From Hyphomicrobiales bacterium (GTDB lineage: Bacteria; Pseudomonadota; Alphaproteobacteria; Rhizobiales; Rhizobiaceae), in NCBI GenBank assembly GCA_900466005.1, contig UEGQ01000013.1, positions 1 through 64,000 of the forward strand: DNA of 64,000 bases. The letters run 5' to 3'. Made by a program: the position numbers and the translations under genes. The first letter of the stretch is position 1. Every line of letters starts with the position of its first letter. The notes under the pieces were generated by a model. It searched no databases. It saw only the letters and a program-made list of their open reading frames with translations, and was not told the DNA's origin. Positions 1 through 8,024 of the stretch are shown here, in pieces.

Positions 1-62
1 GCACGGCCGATCCCCTGGCCCGAAGCCGTCACAAGTACGCGTTTGCCGTCGAGAAGCGTCAT
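1..62 (-). CDS. Short-chain dehydrogenase/reductase, N-terminal fragment cut by window edge
   Basis: Read on the minus strand, the ATG at 62-60 opens a frame that runs off the left edge and gives about 20 residues: MTLLDGKRVLVTASGQGIGR. The beta strand followed by T-A-S-G-Q-G-I-G-R is the classic SDR nucleotide-binding start (TGxxxGIG, here with Ala for Gly). SDR enzymes are cytosolic NAD(P)-dependent oxidoreductases. The substrate cannot be told from this piece. Starts of this style occur in sugar-acid dehydrogenases such as the 2-keto-3-deoxy-L-fuconate type, but that is only a guess. Confidence 0.6.
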   Translation of the reverse strand, partial: MTLLDGKRVLVTASGQGIGR

Positions 63-381
63 GTCGAGATCCCCATGGTTGGTGCGGCATTGTCAGACCA
101 CCTGATGCTTCGTCCGTCAAGACCGGGAAAGGTTCCGGCGGTACGCTTCGTGGGGCTCGCCGATCCTCGCGGGAGACGCCCGTTCTGCAAAGTTCAAGGC
201 CGAACGATCCCGCGAAGACCCATCTGTTCTGACGGTGATTTTGGGACTTGAACCACCGCCGGATTTGGTCCTACGATCCGGAGTACCGTGCCGGAGAGTG
301 CTGTCGTGCTCCGGCGACAGGCGGTCGCCATCCGCGCGGCCGTTAATCCATCGCTTTGCTTTCCAATGGGAATTTCGCTTC
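63..381. other. Intergenic region with inverted repeats between SDR gene and dipeptidase
   Basis: About 320 bases lie between the divergent SDR fragment and the dipeptidase. I see no convincing gene. An imperfect stem (TCGCGGGA at 167-174 with TCCCGCGA at 208-215, inner CGTTC 181-185 with GAACG 202-206) and two overlapping short hairpins at 291-320 are present. Regulatory use is unproven. Confidence 0.5.
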
Positions 382-1434
382 ATGGAACTGGTGTTCGACG
401 GTCACAACGATGTCCTCCTGCGGCTCTGGAGGGCTAAGGCGGCCGGAACGGACCCGATTGCGGAATTCGTCGACGGGACCAGCCACGGGCATATCGACGG
501 GCCTCGCGCGAAGGTCGGCGGCCTCGCTGGCGGTCTCTGCGCGATCTACATTCCGAACACGGCCGACTTCGCGCTGAAGGCGCCGGACGCCAACGGCCAT
601 TATGCGACACCGCTCGCGGCGCCGCTGGAGCGGGCGCCCTCGCTCGACGTGGCGCTCGCCATGGCCTCGATTGCCGTCAACCTCGATCGTGCCGGCGCCT
701 GGCGGCTCTGCCGCTCGACGGCGGAGATCCGTGCCGCCCTTGAGGTCGGGGTCTTCTCCGCCGTCATGCACATGGAGGGTTGCGAGGCGATCGGCGAGGA
801 TCTTGCCGCCCTCGACGTCTTTTACGCGGCGGGGCTGCGTTCGTTGGGTCCTGTCTGGAGCCGCAACAATATCTTCGGCCATGGCGTGCCCTTCGCCTAT
901 CCGATGTCGCCCGACACCGGCCCGGGTCTCACAGACGCCGGTTTCGAGCTCGTGCGCACCTGCAATCGCCTCGGCATCCTGATCGACCTTGCCCACATTA
1001 CCGAGCAAGGCTTCTGGGACGTCGCGAAGACGACCGACCAGCCGCTCGTCGCCAGCCATTCCAACGCCCATGCGCTGACGCCGGTCGCCCGCAATCTCAC
1101 CGATCGCCAGCTCGATGCGATCAAGGAGAGCCGCGGTCTCGTCGGGCTCAACTACGCCGTCACCATGCTGCGGTCCGACGGGCGGGACGATGCGGAGACG
1201 CCGCTCTCCGATATGGTGCGGCACGTCGACTATCTCGTCGAGCGTATGGGCATCGACTGTGTCGCGCTCGGATCGGACTACGACGGTGCCACGATTCCGG
1301 CCGAGATCGGAGACGCGGGCGGTACCCAGAAACTCGTTGCGGCCCTCAAGGGCGCCGGTTACGGTGACGAGGAGTTGGCGAAGATATGCCGGGAGAACTG
1401 GTTGAGAGTATTGGCTTCCGCCTGGCATGAATAG
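382..1434 (+). CDS. Membrane dipeptidase (peptidase family M19, renal dipeptidase-like)
   Basis: This 350-residue zinc hydrolase should cleave dipeptides, possibly including D-residue ones as some bacterial M19 enzymes do. The metal site is intact: H8 and D10 in DGHND, the bridging E132 in HMEG, H205 in IDLAH and H226 in SHSNAH, with GSDYDG near 298-302. I chose the ATG at 382 because the M19 fold begins directly with it; the open frame continues upstream to 235 without homology. There is no signal peptide, so it is probably cytoplasmic. It is followed after 45 bases by a complete peptide ABC importer, which suggests that imported dipeptides are its substrates. Confidence 0.9.
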   Translation: MELVFDGHNDVLLRLWRAKAAGTDPIAEFVDGTSHGHIDGPRAKVGGLAGGLCAIYIPNTADFALKAPDANGHYATPLAAPLERAPSLDVALAMASIAVNLDRAGAWRLCRSTAEIRAALEVGVFSAVMHMEGCEAIGEDLAALDVFYAAGLRSLGPVWSRNNIFGHGVPFAYPMSPDTGPGLTDAGFELVRTCNRLGILIDLAHITEQGFWDVAKTTDQPLVASHSNAHALTPVARNLTDRQLDAIKESRGLVGLNYAVTMLRSDGRDDAETPLSDMVRHVDYLVERMGIDCVALGSDYDGATIPAEIGDAGGTQKLVAALKGAGYGDEELAKICRENWLRVLASAWHE

Positions 1435-1479
1435 GCGGGAAGCCCTGGTAGGCAAAGCACAGAAAACAGGGGAACAGAC

Positions 1480-3120
1480 ATGTCCAGAATGCTGAGCAAG
1501 CGCATGCACATAATGACGACCACTGCCGCTCTCGCCCTACTTTTGGCAGGTGTGCCACAGGCTTTCGCTGCGACGCCGGCCGATACGCTGGTCCAGGGTT
1601 GGGCCGTCGACGACATCATCACGCTCGATCCGGGCGAGGCGTTCGAGATTTCGACCGCGGAAATCACCGCCAACAGCTACAGCAAGCTGGTCAATCTCGA
1701 CCTCAACGACACCTCCAAGGTCGTCGGCGAACTCGCCGACAGCTGGACGATTTCCGATGACGGCCTTACCTATACGTTCAAGCTGAAGCCCGGACTGAAA
1801 TTCGCCTCCGGCAACCCGATCACCGCGGAGGATGTCGCCTTCTCCTTCGAGCGTGCCGTCAAGCTCGACAAGTCGCCGGCCTTCCTGCTGACCCAGTTCG
1901 GGCTCACCGGCGACAACGTCACCGAAAAGGCGAAGGCCGCCGACGAAACCACCTTCGTGCTGACCGTCGACAAGGCCTATGCGCCGAGCTTCGTCCTCAA
2001 CGTGCTGACCTCCACCGTCGCTTCCGTCGTCGACAAGAAGGTGGTGATGGAGCACGCCAAGGCGATGACGCCGACGGACGAATACAAGTACGACACCGAC
2101 TTCGGCAACGAGTTCCTGAAGACCGGTTACGCCGGTTCTGGCGCGTTCAAGATCCGCGAATGGCGGGCCAATGAAGTCGTCGTGCTGGAGCGCAACGACA
2201 ACTATTTCGGCGAGAAACCGCCGCTTGCCCGCGTCATCTATCGCCACATGAAGGAAAGCGCCGGCCAGCGACTGGCGCTTGAGAACGGCGACATCGACGT
2301 CGCCCGCAACCTCGAGCCCGGCGACGTCGATGCCGTCTCCAAGAAGGAAGGCATTGCGATCACTTCGGCGCCGAAAGGGACGCTCTACTACTTCAGCCTC
2401 AACCAGAAGAACGAGACGCTGGCAAAGCCTGAGGTGATCGAGGCGTTCAAGTACCTCGTCGACTACGATGCGATCGGCGAGACGCTCATCAAGGGGATCG
2501 GCCAGATCCACCAGACCTTCCTGCCGGCGGGCCAGCTCGGCGCGCTCGACGACAAGCCCTACACGCTCGACGTCGCCAAGGCCAAGGAGCTGCTCGCCAA
2601 GGCCGGAGTGCCGGACGGCTTCTCCGTCACCATGGACGTGCGGAACACGCAGCCGGTGACCGGGATTGCCGAAAACGTCCAGCAGACGCTGGCGCAAGCC
2701 GGCATCAAGCTCGAGATCATTCCCGGCGACGGCAAGCAGACGCTGACCAAGTATCGTGCCCGCCAGCACGACATCTATATCGGCCAGTGGGGCTCGGACT
2801 ACTTCGATCCGAATTCGAACGCCGAAACCTTCACCTTCAATCCGGACAATTCCGACGCCGGCACGAACAAGACGCTGGCATGGCGCAATGCGTGGGATCC
2901 GAAGGATCTCTCGGCAAAGACCCAAGCCGCGCTGCTGGAGAAGGATTCTGCCAAGCGCGCTGCCGTTTATGAGGAGTTGCAGAAGGAAGTTCTCGCCCGC
3001 GGTCCGTTCGTGATGCTCTTCCAGCAGATCGAGGTCGCCGGCTATTCCGACAAGCTGAAGGGTTTCAAGCTCGGCCCGAGCTTCGATACCAACTTCGTCT
3101 ACACGATCTCCAAGGAATAA
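1480..3120 (+). CDS. Peptide-type ABC transporter substrate-binding protein (SBP family 5)
   Basis: A 546-residue periplasmic binding protein of the DppA/OppA family. Residues 1-30 form a Sec signal peptide ending AFA|ATP. The body has the usual family 5 features: a GxGAFKIREW-type segment after residue 200 and a QWGSDYFDP region near residue 430. An AGGGGAA ribosome site sits just before the ATG. It is the first gene of an importer whose next four genes are nearly all translationally coupled. The upstream dipeptidase points to small peptides, but the ligand is inferred; family 5 also binds nickel, glutathione and opines. Confidence 0.93.
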   Translation: MSRMLSKRMHIMTTTAALALLLAGVPQAFAATPADTLVQGWAVDDIITLDPGEAFEISTAEITANSYSKLVNLDLNDTSKVVGELADSWTISDDGLTYTFKLKPGLKFASGNPITAEDVAFSFERAVKLDKSPAFLLTQFGLTGDNVTEKAKAADETTFVLTVDKAYAPSFVLNVLTSTVASVVDKKVVMEHAKAMTPTDEYKYDTDFGNEFLKTGYAGSGAFKIREWRANEVVVLERNDNYFGEKPPLARVIYRHMKESAGQRLALENGDIDVARNLEPGDVDAVSKKEGIAITSAPKGTLYYFSLNQKNETLAKPEVIEAFKYLVDYDAIGETLIKGIGQIHQTFLPAGQLGALDDKPYTLDVAKAKELLAKAGVPDGFSVTMDVRNTQPVTGIAENVQQTLAQAGIKLEIIPGDGKQTLTKYRARQHDIYIGQWGSDYFDPNSNAETFTFNPDNSDAGTNKTLAWRNAWDPKDLSAKTQAALLEKDSAKRAAVYEELQKEVLARGPFVMLFQQIEVAGYSDKLKGFKLGPSFDTNFVYTISKE

Positions 3121-3126
3121 ACGGCC

Positions 3127-4194
3127 TTGGCCGCAGTGGAGAACAGAACCGAGGCGCAGCGTGCAAGGGCAGGCGCCTCGGACCTTGCCCTGTCGTTCAT
3201 GAAGTTTGTGCTGACGGTTGCGACGACCTTTCTCGGTCTTCTCGCCGTCACCTTCTTCATCGGCCGCGTCGTGCCGATCGATCCGGCGCTCGCCATCGTC
3301 GGTGACCGGGCGCCGGCCCATGTGGTGGAGCGCGTTCGCGAAGAGCTCGGGCTCAACCTGCCGCTCTACCAGCAGTTCGTCATCTATGTCCGGCAGGCCG
3401 TGACGGGCGATTTCGGCACGTCCGTGCTCACCACCAATCCGGTGATGACCGACATCGCCCGGGTCTTTCCGGCGACGATCGAGCTTGCGACCGTCGGCAC
3501 CATCATCGGCGCCGTGCTCGGGGTGCCGCTCGGCGTGCTCGCCGCCGTCCGGCGCGGATCGATCGCCGACCAGATCGTGCGGGTCATCGGTCTCATCGGG
3601 TATTCGGTGCCGATCTTCTGGCTCGGCCTCCTCGCGCTCGTCCTCTTCTATGCCAAGCTCGGCTGGGTCGCGTATCCGGGCCGGATCGACGTCGTCTACG
3701 AATACAGCTTCACGCCGGTCACCGGCTTCTTCCTCCTCGATGCGGCGATGCAGCGGCAATGGGACGTGTTGCGGGACCTCTTCCGCCACATCATCCTTCC
3801 CGGCGCGCTGCTCGGCTATTTCTCTCTCGCCTATATCAGCCGCATGACCCGCAGCTTCATGCTGAACGAGCTCTCCCAGGAATATGTCGTCGCGGCGCGG
3901 GCGAAGGGGCTCTCGGAGACCCGCATCATCTGGTTCCATGCGTTGCGCAATGCCGCCGTGCCGCTGATTACCGTGATCGCGCTTTCCTATGCGGGGCTGC
4001 TCGAAGGCTCCGTGCTCACCGAGACGATCTTCTCCTGGCCCGGGCTCGGCCTCTACATCACCAACTCGCTGCAGAACGCCGACATGAATGCGGTGCTGGG
4101 CGGCACGATCGTCATCGGTTCCGTCTTCATCGGGATCAACGTCCTGTCGGACGTTCTCTACCACGTGCTCGATCCGAGGACCCGCAGCCGATGA
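3127..4194 (+). CDS. Peptide ABC transporter permease, DppB type
   Basis: Inner-membrane permease of about 355 residues with six expected transmembrane segments and the EAA-type cytoplasmic loop (VVAARAKGLSETRI, around residues 255-268) that contacts the ATPase. The start is probably the TTG at 3127, six bases after the binding-protein stop and behind AAGGA. An ATG at 3199 is the alternative and would remove 24 hydrophilic residues. The stop overlaps the next start (ATGA), which indicates coupled translation. Confidence 0.92.
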   Translation: MAAVENRTEAQRARAGASDLALSFMKFVLTVATTFLGLLAVTFFIGRVVPIDPALAIVGDRAPAHVVERVREELGLNLPLYQQFVIYVRQAVTGDFGTSVLTTNPVMTDIARVFPATIELATVGTIIGAVLGVPLGVLAAVRRGSIADQIVRVIGLIGYSVPIFWLGLLALVLFYAKLGWVAYPGRIDVVYEYSFTPVTGFFLLDAAMQRQWDVLRDLFRHIILPGALLGYFSLAYISRMTRSFMLNELSQEYVVAARAKGLSETRIIWFHALRNAAVPLITVIALSYAGLLEGSVLTETIFSWPGLGLYITNSLQNADMNAVLGGTIVIGSVFIGINVLSDVLYHVLDPRTRSR

Positions 4195-5123
4195 ATACGA
4201 ACGACGCGATCATCAAGCCGACACTCCGCGAATGGCTGCTTTCCGACAGGCCGCAATCGCGCCGGCAGGCGCGGCTCGGCCGCCTTTACGTGATCTGGAG
4301 CCGTTTCGCCGAGAATCGTCTTGCGGTGGCAGGGCTTCTGATCCTCTTCGGCCTGTTGTTCGTCGCGGCCTTTGCGGACGTGCTCGCGCCGCATTCGCCG
4401 GTGCAGGGCGATTTGCGCGGTGCGCGTCTTCTGCCGCCGGGCTCGGCCGGCTATCTGCTCGGCACCGACGATCAGGGGCGGGACATTCTCTCGCGTCTCA
4501 TCTACGGCTCGCGGCTCACGCTCTTCGTCGTCGTGCTCGTGGCCGTCATCGCCGCGCCGGTCGGCCTTCTCGTCGGCACGATTTCCGGCTATGCGGGCGG
4601 CTTCGTCGACGGGGTGTTGATGCGGATTACCGACATTTTCCTCGCCTTCCCGAAGCTCGTCCTGGCGCTGGCGCTGGTCGCCGCCCTCGGGCCGGGGATC
4701 GAGAATGCGGTTCTGGCGATAGCCGTCACCTCCTGGCCGCCCTATGCGCGCATCGCGCGGGCGGAGACCATGACGTTCCGGAACTCCGACTATATTTCCG
4801 CGGTGCGGCTGATGGGGGCGTCGCCGGCGCGGATCGTCACTCTGCACATCATGCCGCTCTGTCTCTCCTCGCTCATCGTGCGCGTGACGCTCGACATGGC
4901 CGGGATTATCCTGACGGCCGCCGGCCTCGGTTTCCTCGGCCTCGGAGCGCAACCGCCGCTCCCCGAATGGGGCGCGATGATCGCCTCCGGACGCCGCTTC
5001 ATCCTCGATCAGTGGTGGGTGGCGGCCATGCCGGGTGCCGCGATCCTCATCGTCAGCCTCGGCTTCAACCTGCTCGGCGACGGGTTGCGCGATGCGCTCG
5101 ACCCGAGAGAGGCCGGCCAATGA
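4191..5123 (+). CDS. Peptide ABC transporter permease, DppC type
   Basis: A 310-residue second permease with a long hydrophilic N-terminus (residues 1-40) before the first membrane helix, typical of DppC/OppC. The motif LLGTDDQGRDILSRLIYGSR (residues 91-110) is the hallmark of this subfamily. The start at 4191 is fixed by the ATGA overlap with the previous gene; the frame is open further upstream but that part is antisense to nothing conserved. It forms the membrane channel with the DppB-type protein. Confidence 0.93.
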   Translation: MNTNDAIIKPTLREWLLSDRPQSRRQARLGRLYVIWSRFAENRLAVAGLLILFGLLFVAAFADVLAPHSPVQGDLRGARLLPPGSAGYLLGTDDQGRDILSRLIYGSRLTLFVVVLVAVIAAPVGLLVGTISGYAGGFVDGVLMRITDIFLAFPKLVLALALVAALGPGIENAVLAIAVTSWPPYARIARAETMTFRNSDYISAVRLMGASPARIVTLHIMPLCLSSLIVRVTLDMAGIILTAAGLGFLGLGAQPPLPEWGAMIASGRRFILDQWWVAAMPGAAILIVSLGFNLLGDGLRDALDPREAGQ

Positions 5124-5953
5124 CGCCGCTTCTGGAAATCCGCGACCTGAAGGTCGGCTATCCGACGCGCAACGGTCTTGTGGAGGCGGTGCGCGGGGTG
5201 AGTTTCTCGCTCGGCAAAGAGCGTCTCGGCATCGTCGGCGAATCCGGGTCGGGCAAATCGCAGACCGGTCGCGCGATCATGGGGCTTACGCCCCGGCACG
5301 CTCGGCTCTCGGCCGAGCGGCTGCGCTTCGGCGACATGGACCTTCTTTCGGTACCGTCGCGGCAGCGTCGGGCGCTTCGCGGCAAGAAGATCGCAATGAT
5401 CCTGCAGGATCCGAAATATTCTCTGAACCCCGTGATGACGATCGGCCGCCAGATCGTCGAGACCTTGCGGACCCATGAACCGGTTTCGAAGGCCGAAGCA
5501 CGCGATCGGGCGCTCGCGATGCTGGAGGCTGTGCAGATCCACGATCCGGGCCGCGTCTTCGATCTCTACCCGCACGAGATTTCCGGCGGCATGGGCCAGC
5601 GGGCGATGATCGCCATGATGCTCGTCTGCGGCCCGGAACTGCTGATCGCCGACGAGCCCACCTCGGCGCTCGACGTGACGGTGCAGCTCGACGTGCTGGA
5701 AATCCTCGACAAGCTGGTCTCCGAGCGCGGCATGGGGCTGATCTTCATCTCGCATGACCTGCGGTTGGTTTCGTCTTTCTGCGACCGCGTGGTCGTCATG
5801 TATGCGGGGCGGGTGGTCGAGGAGCTGCAGGCCTCGCGGCTCTCCGAGGCACAGCATCCCTATACGCGAGGGTTGCTCAACTGCCTGCCGCAGCTCGACC
5901 GCGACCGGCATCCGCTGCCGATCCTCGAACGCAAGGCGGAGTGGGCGCTATGA
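5120..5953 (+). CDS. Peptide ABC transporter ATP-binding protein, DppD type
   Basis: A 277-residue ATPase with Walker A GESGSGKS at about 40-47, signature SGGMGQR, Walker [13 protein letters not shown] and an H-loop ISHD. The C-terminus carries the short HPYTRGLL oligopeptide-ATPase tail. It starts in an ATGA overlap with the preceding permease. It is shorter than E. coli DppD because the C-terminal extension is abbreviated. It pairs with the next ATPase to drive import. Confidence 0.93.
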   Translation: MTPLLEIRDLKVGYPTRNGLVEAVRGVSFSLGKERLGIVGESGSGKSQTGRAIMGLTPRHARLSAERLRFGDMDLLSVPSRQRRALRGKKIAMILQDPKYSLNPVMTIGRQIVETLRTHEPVSKAEARDRALAMLEAVQIHDPGRVFDLYPHEISGGMGQRAMIAMMLVCGPELLIADEPTSALDVTVQLDVLEILDKLVSERGMGLIFISHDLRLVSSFCDRVVVMYAGRVVEELQASRLSEAQHPYTRGLLNCLPQLDRDRHPLPILERKAEWAL

Positions 5954-6702
5954 CCGCTGCTCTTTCGATCAAGGACATGACGGTCACCTTCGATGGCTAC
6001 CGGGCGCTCGCCGGTGTGAGCATCGACGTTGCGCCGGGCGAATCCTTCGGCATCGTCGGAGAATCCGGTTCGGGGAAATCGACGCTCTTGCGGGCGATCG
6101 CCGGCCTCAACCATTTCGACGGCGGCTCGCTCGACGTCCACGGCCGTCGCTATACCGGCCAGCGCCGCGACCCGGAATTTTACCGCACCGTCCAGATGGT
6201 CTTCCAGGATCCCTATGGCTCGCTGCATCCGCGCCAGACCGTCGACCGGCTGCTGCTCGAGCCGCTCGCGATCCACGGCTTTGCCGACACGGAAGCACGG
6301 ATCGCCAGGGCGCTCGACGAAGTCGGGCTCGGCTCCGGCTTTCGCTTCCGTTTCTCCCACCAGCTTTCCGGCGGCCAGCGGCAGCGCGTCGCGATCGCCC
6401 GCGCGCTGATCGTCGAGCCGAAGGTGCTGTTGCTCGATGAGCCGACCTCGGCGCTCGATGCGTCGATCCAGGCGGAAATTCTCAACCTCCTCGAACAGAC
6501 GCGACGGGACCGGAACCTGACCTTCGTGATGGTGAGCCACGACCTCGCCGTCATCAGCCACATGTGCGAGCGGCTCGCCGTCATGCGCGAGGGCGGTGTG
6601 GTCGAGGAGGTTTCGGTCGAAGCCCTGAGGCAGCGCGCCATCGGCGCGGACTACACGCGCCAGCTCTTGACGGCGAGCGAGGGCTTTCGCCGCGAGACGT
6701 AG
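5950..6702 (+). CDS. Peptide ABC transporter ATP-binding protein, DppF type
   Basis: A 250-residue ATPase with Walker [10 protein letters not shown], signature LSGGQRQRVAIARAL, Walker [13 protein letters not shown] and switch histidine VSHD. The ATG at 5950 overlaps the previous stop (ATGA); an in-frame GTG at 5941 is less likely. It is the last gene of the importer. The downstream phnM gene is convergent, 45 bases away. Confidence 0.92.
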   Translation: MTAALSIKDMTVTFDGYRALAGVSIDVAPGESFGIVGESGSGKSTLLRAIAGLNHFDGGSLDVHGRRYTGQRRDPEFYRTVQMVFQDPYGSLHPRQTVDRLLLEPLAIHGFADTEARIARALDEVGLGSGFRFRFSHQLSGGQRQRVAIARALIVEPKVLLLDEPTSALDASIQAEILNLLEQTRRDRNLTFVMVSHDLAVISHMCERLAVMREGGVVEEVSVEALRQRAIGADYTRQLLTASEGFRRET

Positions 6703-6747
6703 GCTCAAACGCCGATCGACTTCAGGTTTCGGGTGCACCTGGCCGTA

Positions 6748-7935
6748 TCAGGCGACGCGGGCGCCCGCGCGCCAGATCTGGCGCGGGAAGGGGTGGCCGT
6801 CGAACACGCCGACCCGAAGGAGATCGGCCCGCCGCCCGGGGGCGATCTCGCCGCGGTCGGCAAAGCCTGCCGCTTCGGCCGGCGCCTTGGTCACCATGCG
6901 GATGGCGGCCGGAAGGTCATAATCGAGACTGTCGTCGGCGGCGATCAGGAAGGCGGCGTCGAGCATCGAGCGGGGCACATAGTCGGACGCGAGGATGTCG
7001 ACCAGCCGCTCCTGTAGCAGGTCCCTCACCGCGACATTGCCCGATTGCGAACCTCCGCGCACGATGTTCGGCGCTCCGGCGACGATCCACATGGCGCGGC
7101 GGCGTGCTTCGCGGGCGGCCTCGAGCGTGCAGGGGAACTCCGATATCTCGACGCCCTCGTCGGCGGCAAGGTCCACGTGCTCGATATCGGTATCGTCATG
7201 GCTGAGCAGCGTCAGGCCGCGCTTCCTGGCGATATCCACGATCTTCGGCCGGACCGTCGCCCCGATATGGCTCTTCTCCGCGATCAGGATCTCGATTTTC
7301 TCCCTGACGCGATCGTGGCTCTCGCCGGTCGACTTCGCCGCACGGGCGACATAGGCGTCGATATCGCGGCTCTGGCGAAGGCCCGGCAGGTGCTCCATCA
7401 CCGAGACGAGTCGCACGATCGACCGGTCGATATGCGCCTCGGTGAGAGCGGGGGTTTCCGGATCGGTCACCTCGCAGCGCAGGTGAAGAAAATGCTCCGC
7501 CTTCAGCATGCCGCCGTCGCGCGCCTTCTCGAGCGCCTCGATCATCGGCTGCAGGATCTGTGCGCGTTCCGGATTGTCGGTTGTCGCGCCGACGCACAGG
7601 CTGTCGAGCACGGTGGTGACGCCGCCGCCGATCACCTGCGCGTCGTGCGCCAGGGCCGCGCGCAGGAAATCCCAACGCACATGGGCGCGCGGATAGACAT
7701 GCTTCTCGAAATGGTCGGTGTGCACGTCCACCAGTCCCGGCAGCAGATAGTCGCCGCCGCAGTCGATGTCGTGCGGGCGCGGTGTATGGCCCTCGTCGAT
7801 TTCCTTGATCAAGCCGTCGTGAACGACCACCGTTCCCTCGACGATACGATCCGCCAGCACGATCCGGGCGTTCGACAGGATGAGTGATGACCCGATCTGC
7901 GCGGCGCTGTCACAGGCTATCCCGGCCATCAGCAT
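6748..7935 (-). CDS. phnM: Alpha-D-ribose 1-methylphosphonate 5-triphosphate diphosphatase (PhnM)
   Basis: A 395-residue amidohydrolase-superfamily enzyme of the C-P lyase pathway that removes pyrophosphate from ribose 1-phosphonate 5-triphosphate. The metal motif is DVHTDHFEKH (around 72-81), with SHDDTD later and a C-terminal GEIAPGRRADL segment. The start is set by AAGGAG eight bases upstream of the ATG at 7935. No other phn gene is present in the window. It lies 89 bases after ackA on the same strand, so it may be co-transcribed with the phaC-pta-ackA block. It may work with C-P lyase genes elsewhere or have a diverged role. Confidence 0.85.
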   Translation of the reverse strand: MLMAGIACDSAAQIGSSLILSNARIVLADRIVEGTVVVHDGLIKEIDEGHTPRPHDIDCGGDYLLPGLVDVHTDHFEKHVYPRAHVRWDFLRAALAHDAQVIGGGVTTVLDSLCVGATTDNPERAQILQPMIEALEKARDGGMLKAEHFLHLRCEVTDPETPALTEAHIDRSIVRLVSVMEHLPGLRQSRDIDAYVARAAKSTGESHDRVREKIEILIAEKSHIGATVRPKIVDIARKRGLTLLSHDDTDIEHVDLAADEGVEISEFPCTLEAAREARRRAMWIVAGAPNIVRGGSQSGNVAVRDLLQERLVDILASDYVPRSMLDAAFLIAADDSLDYDLPAAIRMVTKAPAEAAGFADRGEIAPGRRADLLRVGVFDGHPFPRQIWRAGARVA

Positions 7936-8024
7936 CGGGGTGCTCCTTGTCGTGTTGATCGGGTGAAAGGCGGCACGACTCAGGGCTTGCCGCTCCGCAC
8001 GCGGCTTCTTAACCCCGGCCTATG

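Noticed and set aside
239..260. A GGTTCAAGTCC-like T-arm on the minus strand, suggesting a tRNA
   Set aside because: The flanking bases cannot form a T stem or acceptor stem, and no D-arm or anticodon arm can be placed.
1537..4164. Very long open frame antisense to the first importer
   Set aside because: It follows the codon periodicity of the real genes on the other strand and encodes a low-complexity Arg/Glu/Asp/His-rich product, a normal artefact of GC-rich DNA.
7795..7815. CTTGATCAAG palindrome resembling an FNR box
   Set aside because: It lies inside the phnM coding sequence, and the half-site spacing does not fit TTGAY-N4-RTCAA.
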